Positions 61,488 through 64,000 of a stretch of DNA of 64,000 nucleotides are shown here, piece by piece (the stretch's first letter is position 1; every line of letters begins with the position of its first letter). The notes below the pieces were generated by a model. The model made no database searches. It worked only from the letters and a program-made list of their open reading frames with translations, and was not told the origin of the DNA. The stretch comes from Oceanospirillum linum (lineage in GTDB: Bacteria; Pseudomonadota; Gammaproteobacteria; Pseudomonadales; Halomonadaceae): the NCBI RefSeq assembly GCF_001995095.2, contig NZ_MTSD02000001.1, positions 744,001 to 808,000 of the forward strand, in the 5' to 3' direction. The position numbers were made by a program, and so were the translations under genes.

Positions 61488-62459
61488 TTATTTGTCCGCC
61501 TGCCGATAAAAAAACCAAACCAGAGCAAAGCCAAGAATCATAAGAATCAACGCCGGCACCATTTGGGAGCTCATACCGGTTAACTGCTCATAGACAGAGG
61601 GCAAAAGATTATCATGAGTAATGGGAGCAGCCCTGCCATGACTGTCAATTTTATAAGAAACCACCTGACGCCATGGCCAGATCTGAGACAGCGATCCGAT
61701 CAGAACCCCAGTGAGCAGTGCAAGTGTTGTCTGATGAAAGCGATGAAGTAACCAGCTTAGGATCTGTGAGAAACCTAGAATTCCTGCAGCGCAACCACTT
61801 ACAAACCACAGCATGGTCATCAGCTCAAAGCTTTTCACTGCATGCATAACATCACCATAAACCCCCATAATCAATAACAGAAAGCTCCCGGAGATACCCG
61901 GAAGGATCATGGCGCAGATAGCAATAGAGCCCGCCATAAAGATATGTAACGGATTACTGGTATCAAGTGTTGGCAGCAACTGGTTAACCAGTAGCATCAG
62001 AATCACACCTGCCAATAATGCGACGGTGGTTTTCCAGCTACGATCTGTAATCTCACCATAAATAGCCAGTACAGAAGCACTTACTAAACCAAAAAAAAAC
62101 GCAGACAGCAGTACAGGCTGCGCCTCCAGCAGGTAGCTGATCACATGAGCCAACAGTAAAATACTGCTGATAATACCCGCCAGAAGAGTCAGTAAGAAAT
62201 TTCCATCTATTTTTTGCCAGACGGCCTTAAAACCCTCTTTACGCCAGGTCAGCAACAAGCCTGGATTAATACTGCGAACCGACTCAATCAGCTGTTCATA
62301 GACCCCTGAAATAAAGGCAACAGTGCCTCCGGAAACCCCAGGAACAGCATCTGCTGCTCCCATAGCCATACCTTTGAAGAAAACACGAATGCCATACTGG
62401 CGCTTTTTAACCTGCTGTTTCCGGCTACTCTCGGTCTGCAGTTGATTGGAGGTGTTCAA
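61488..62459 (-). CDS. DUF368 polytopic membrane protein
   Basis: Integral membrane protein of 323 aa with about eight hydrophobic segments. The DUF368 signature GAADAVPGVSGGTVAFI (from about residue 34) and the second, internal repeat ILPGISGSFLLLIMGVY are visible. DUF368 proteins have been linked to undecaprenyl phosphate translocation in some bacteria and archaea; that assignment is from family knowledge, not from this sequence. It lies 28 bp after pcm, so probably surE-pcm-DUF368 is one transcript. Confidence 0.88.
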   Translation of the reverse strand: MNTSNQLQTESSRKQQVKKRQYGIRVFFKGMAMGAADAVPGVSGGTVAFISGVYEQLIESVRSINPGLLLTWRKEGFKAVWQKIDGNFLLTLLAGIISSILLLAHVISYLLEAQPVLLSAFFFGLVSASVLAIYGEITDRSWKTTVALLAGVILMLLVNQLLPTLDTSNPLHIFMAGSIAICAMILPGISGSFLLLIMGVYGDVMHAVKSFELMTMLWFVSGCAAGILGFSQILSWLLHRFHQTTLALLTGVLIGSLSQIWPWRQVVSYKIDSHGRAAPITHDNLLPSVYEQLTGMSSQMVPALILMILGFALVWFFYRQADK

Positions 62460-62487
62460 TCAGAGTACTCCCTATAAAATAACCAGA

Positions 62488-63186
62488 CTACACAAGCCCT
62501 TGCTGTAGTGGTACAAAATGAACCGCTGCCAATACGTCCGATGTGTGGCCTGATGCGTTTAACGTCACCCGAGTCAGGGATTGCTCTTCTCCGCTGCCAA
62601 CAGGCAGCACCATAACACCCGTATCACTCAACTGCTCCAGCAGTCGAGGCGGAATAACGTCTGGAGCAGCAGTTACCAGAATAGCATCGTAGGGTGCCTG
62701 AGCTTCCCAGCCGTCATGGCCATCAGCATGATGCAACTCCAGATTATCAAGACCTAAGGCCTGAAAGCATTTTTGAGCTTTAGCCTGAAAACTGCCAATG
62801 CGCTCAAGACTTACAACCCGCTCAAACAGGCTGGCCAGAATCGCTGACTGGTATCCGGACCCCGTACCAATCTCAAGCACCTTCCGGGGGCGCTCGGGCA
62901 TCTCCAGCAACAATTCCGTCATTCTGGCCACCACCCAGGGCCGGGAGAGCGTCTGCTGATGGCCTATGGGTAAGGAGATATCTTCATATGCCCTGTGAGA
63001 CAGCGCCTCATCCAGGAAAATATGCCGAGGCATACGTGACATCAGAGCTAATAGCTCTTCATGCTTGATCCCCTGCTCACGTAAGCGGTTTACCATACGA
63101 TTTCGGGTTCTCTGGGAGGTCATCCCGATACCCTGAAGATTCCATGATCCGCCGGTATGACCCTCGGCCACTCTATAATCAGCCAT
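62488..63186 (-). CDS. pcm: Protein-L-isoaspartate O-methyltransferase
   Basis: Repairs isoaspartyl residues in aged proteins using SAM. Started at ATG 63186 (MADYRVAEG), with TGAGGAG seven bases before it overlapping the surE stop region; 232 aa, about 20 longer than usual at the N-terminus, where MTSQRTRNRMVNRL (starting about residue 22) is the common family start. The SAM motif VLEIGTGSGYQSAIL and the PCMT segment DISLPIGHQQTLSRP are present. It is between surE and DUF368, as in many gammaproteobacteria. Confidence 0.93.
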   Translation of the reverse strand: MADYRVAEGHTGGSWNLQGIGMTSQRTRNRMVNRLREQGIKHEELLALMSRMPRHIFLDEALSHRAYEDISLPIGHQQTLSRPWVVARMTELLLEMPERPRKVLEIGTGSGYQSAILASLFERVVSLERIGSFQAKAQKCFQALGLDNLELHHADGHDGWEAQAPYDAILVTAAPDVIPPRLLEQLSDTGVMVLPVGSGEEQSLTRVTLNASGHTSDVLAAVHFVPLQQGLV

Positions 63187-63195
63187 CAATGCTCC

Positions 63196-63966
63196 TCAGT
63201 CTGCCACCAGCTCAGTTGCTGAGCTGACGGATGAAAGCCAGCTCGCCAGATTCTTTCTGGCACGATCCTGAGTCAGATCCACGTGTAAAGGCGTAATACT
63301 GATATACCCTTCAGCGACTGCATAAAAATCAGTATCGGGCCCGGCATCACGGGTGCCACCGGCAGCAGGAATCCAGTACCTCTGTCTGCCTCTTGGGTCA
63401 CAAACGGGCACAGGCTCACCAGCAGGATGGCGCTTTCCCAAACGGGTCAGACGAATACCCTTAACCTGATCATAGGGGAGATCAGGTACGTTAATATTAA
63501 GGATACTCCCCTCCGGTAAATCCAGCGTGTAGTAACCGCCTAATAACCGGGCAACAAATTCTGCCGCCGTTGCGAAGTATTTTTTTCCAGCCAGAGAAAC
63601 GGCTATAGAGGGCACCCCCAGAAAACGGCCCTCCGTTGCAGCAGCTACAGTGCCGGAATAAAGCACATCATCACCCAGGTTTGCACCGTGATTAATGCCA
63701 GCAATAACCAGGTCGGCCTCAGACTGAAACAGTTGCGACAATCCCATATAGACACAATCCGTTGGTGTACCATCAATGCTGTGAAATCCACTTTCCATCG
63801 TCTCCGGGCAAAGAGGGTGGCTCAGGGTCAGTGAATTACTGGCACCGCTGCGATCACGGTCCGGTGCAACAACGGTAACCTTCTCAACATCGTGCTGCAG
63901 ACGTTCTGCCAAAACCCGCAGGCCTTCAGCACGAACACCATCATCATTTGATAGCAGTAACTTCAT
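63196..63966 (-). CDS. surE: 5'/3'-nucleotidase SurE
   Basis: Metal-dependent nucleotidase of 256 aa that dephosphorylates nucleoside monophosphates; a survival protein. The metal site LLSNDDGVRAEGL (residues 3-15) with Asp8 and Asp9, AGINHGANLGDDVLYSGTV and ATEGRFLGVPSIAVS are all present. ATG 63966 begins MKLLLSNDD. First visible gene of the surE-pcm-DUF368 unit; the 34 bases left in the window upstream hold no complete promoter that I can call. Confidence 0.95.
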   Translation of the reverse strand: MKLLLSNDDGVRAEGLRVLAERLQHDVEKVTVVAPDRDRSGASNSLTLSHPLCPETMESGFHSIDGTPTDCVYMGLSQLFQSEADLVIAGINHGANLGDDVLYSGTVAAATEGRFLGVPSIAVSLAGKKYFATAAEFVARLLGGYYTLDLPEGSILNINVPDLPYDQVKGIRLTRLGKRHPAGEPVPVCDPRGRQRYWIPAAGGTRDAGPDTDFYAVAEGYISITPLHVDLTQDRARKNLASWLSSVSSATELVAD

Positions 63967-64000
63967 TAGGTTATAGACCTCATCTGTGTACCGTTCTTTT

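Overview
The window looks like a chromosomal segment of a marine gammaproteobacterium with a sodium- or polar-type flagellar regulatory scheme (FlrB/FlrC two-component pair, sigma-54 and sigma-28 flagellar promoters). Gene content and style fit the Oceanospirillales (Oceanospirillaceae-like); the genus cannot be fixed from the sequence alone. There are no rRNA or tRNA genes, CRISPR arrays or prophage.

Layout. 1-1991 (minus): 3' side of the flagellar regulators flrC (cut by the window edge) and flrB. 2387-9840 (plus): a pseudaminic-acid (nonulosonic acid) island, pseB-pseC-pseF-pseG, a formyltransferase-like gene, a broken pseH, a second formyltransferase-like gene, pseI and a PIG-L deacetylase. 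Base and codon use change abruptly inside pseG (about 5610) and the rest of the island is AT-rich. The island is followed by a decayed IS30-type element (9899-10956). 11150-16230 (minus): fliT-like, a Maf-type flagellin glycosyltransferase, fliS, fliD, flaG. 16391-27195 (minus): eight consecutive flagellin genes, six of them being two copies of a three-gene, 4115-bp tandem duplication. 27558-39580 (minus): flgL, K, J, I, H, G, F, E, D, C, B. 39787-45856: a fatty/branched acyl-CoA degradation cluster with its TetR regulator. 45956-51224: chemoreceptor, helical protein, diiron metallo-beta-lactamase-fold protein, aromatic/aspartate aminotransferase. 51316-59763: two c-di-GMP proteins, DsbA-family protein, rsmE, hemH, a small DUF6482-like protein. 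60012-63966 (minus): rpoS, a DUF368 membrane protein, pcm, surE, without nlpD.

How it fits together. PseB/C/G/I/F would make an activated pseudaminic-type sugar; Maf would attach it to flagellins; FliS/FliT/FliD/FlaG handle secretion and capping; FlgB-L build rod, hook and junctions. Readable sigma-54 sites lie before flgF, flgJ and the flagellin next to flgL; sigma-28 sites lie before flaG and the other seven flagellins. This is a late-gene hierarchy like that of Vibrio and Pseudomonas.

The points most worth a second look are: the precise tandem duplication with a chimeric flagellin at its junction; a pseH acetyltransferase pseudogene flanked by two intact formyltransferase-like genes plus a deacetylase, suggesting an altered N-acyl pattern on the flagellar sugar; the mosaic pseG; and the placement of this island where flrA/fleQ usually sits. 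All calls come from reading the sequence; no database search was run.
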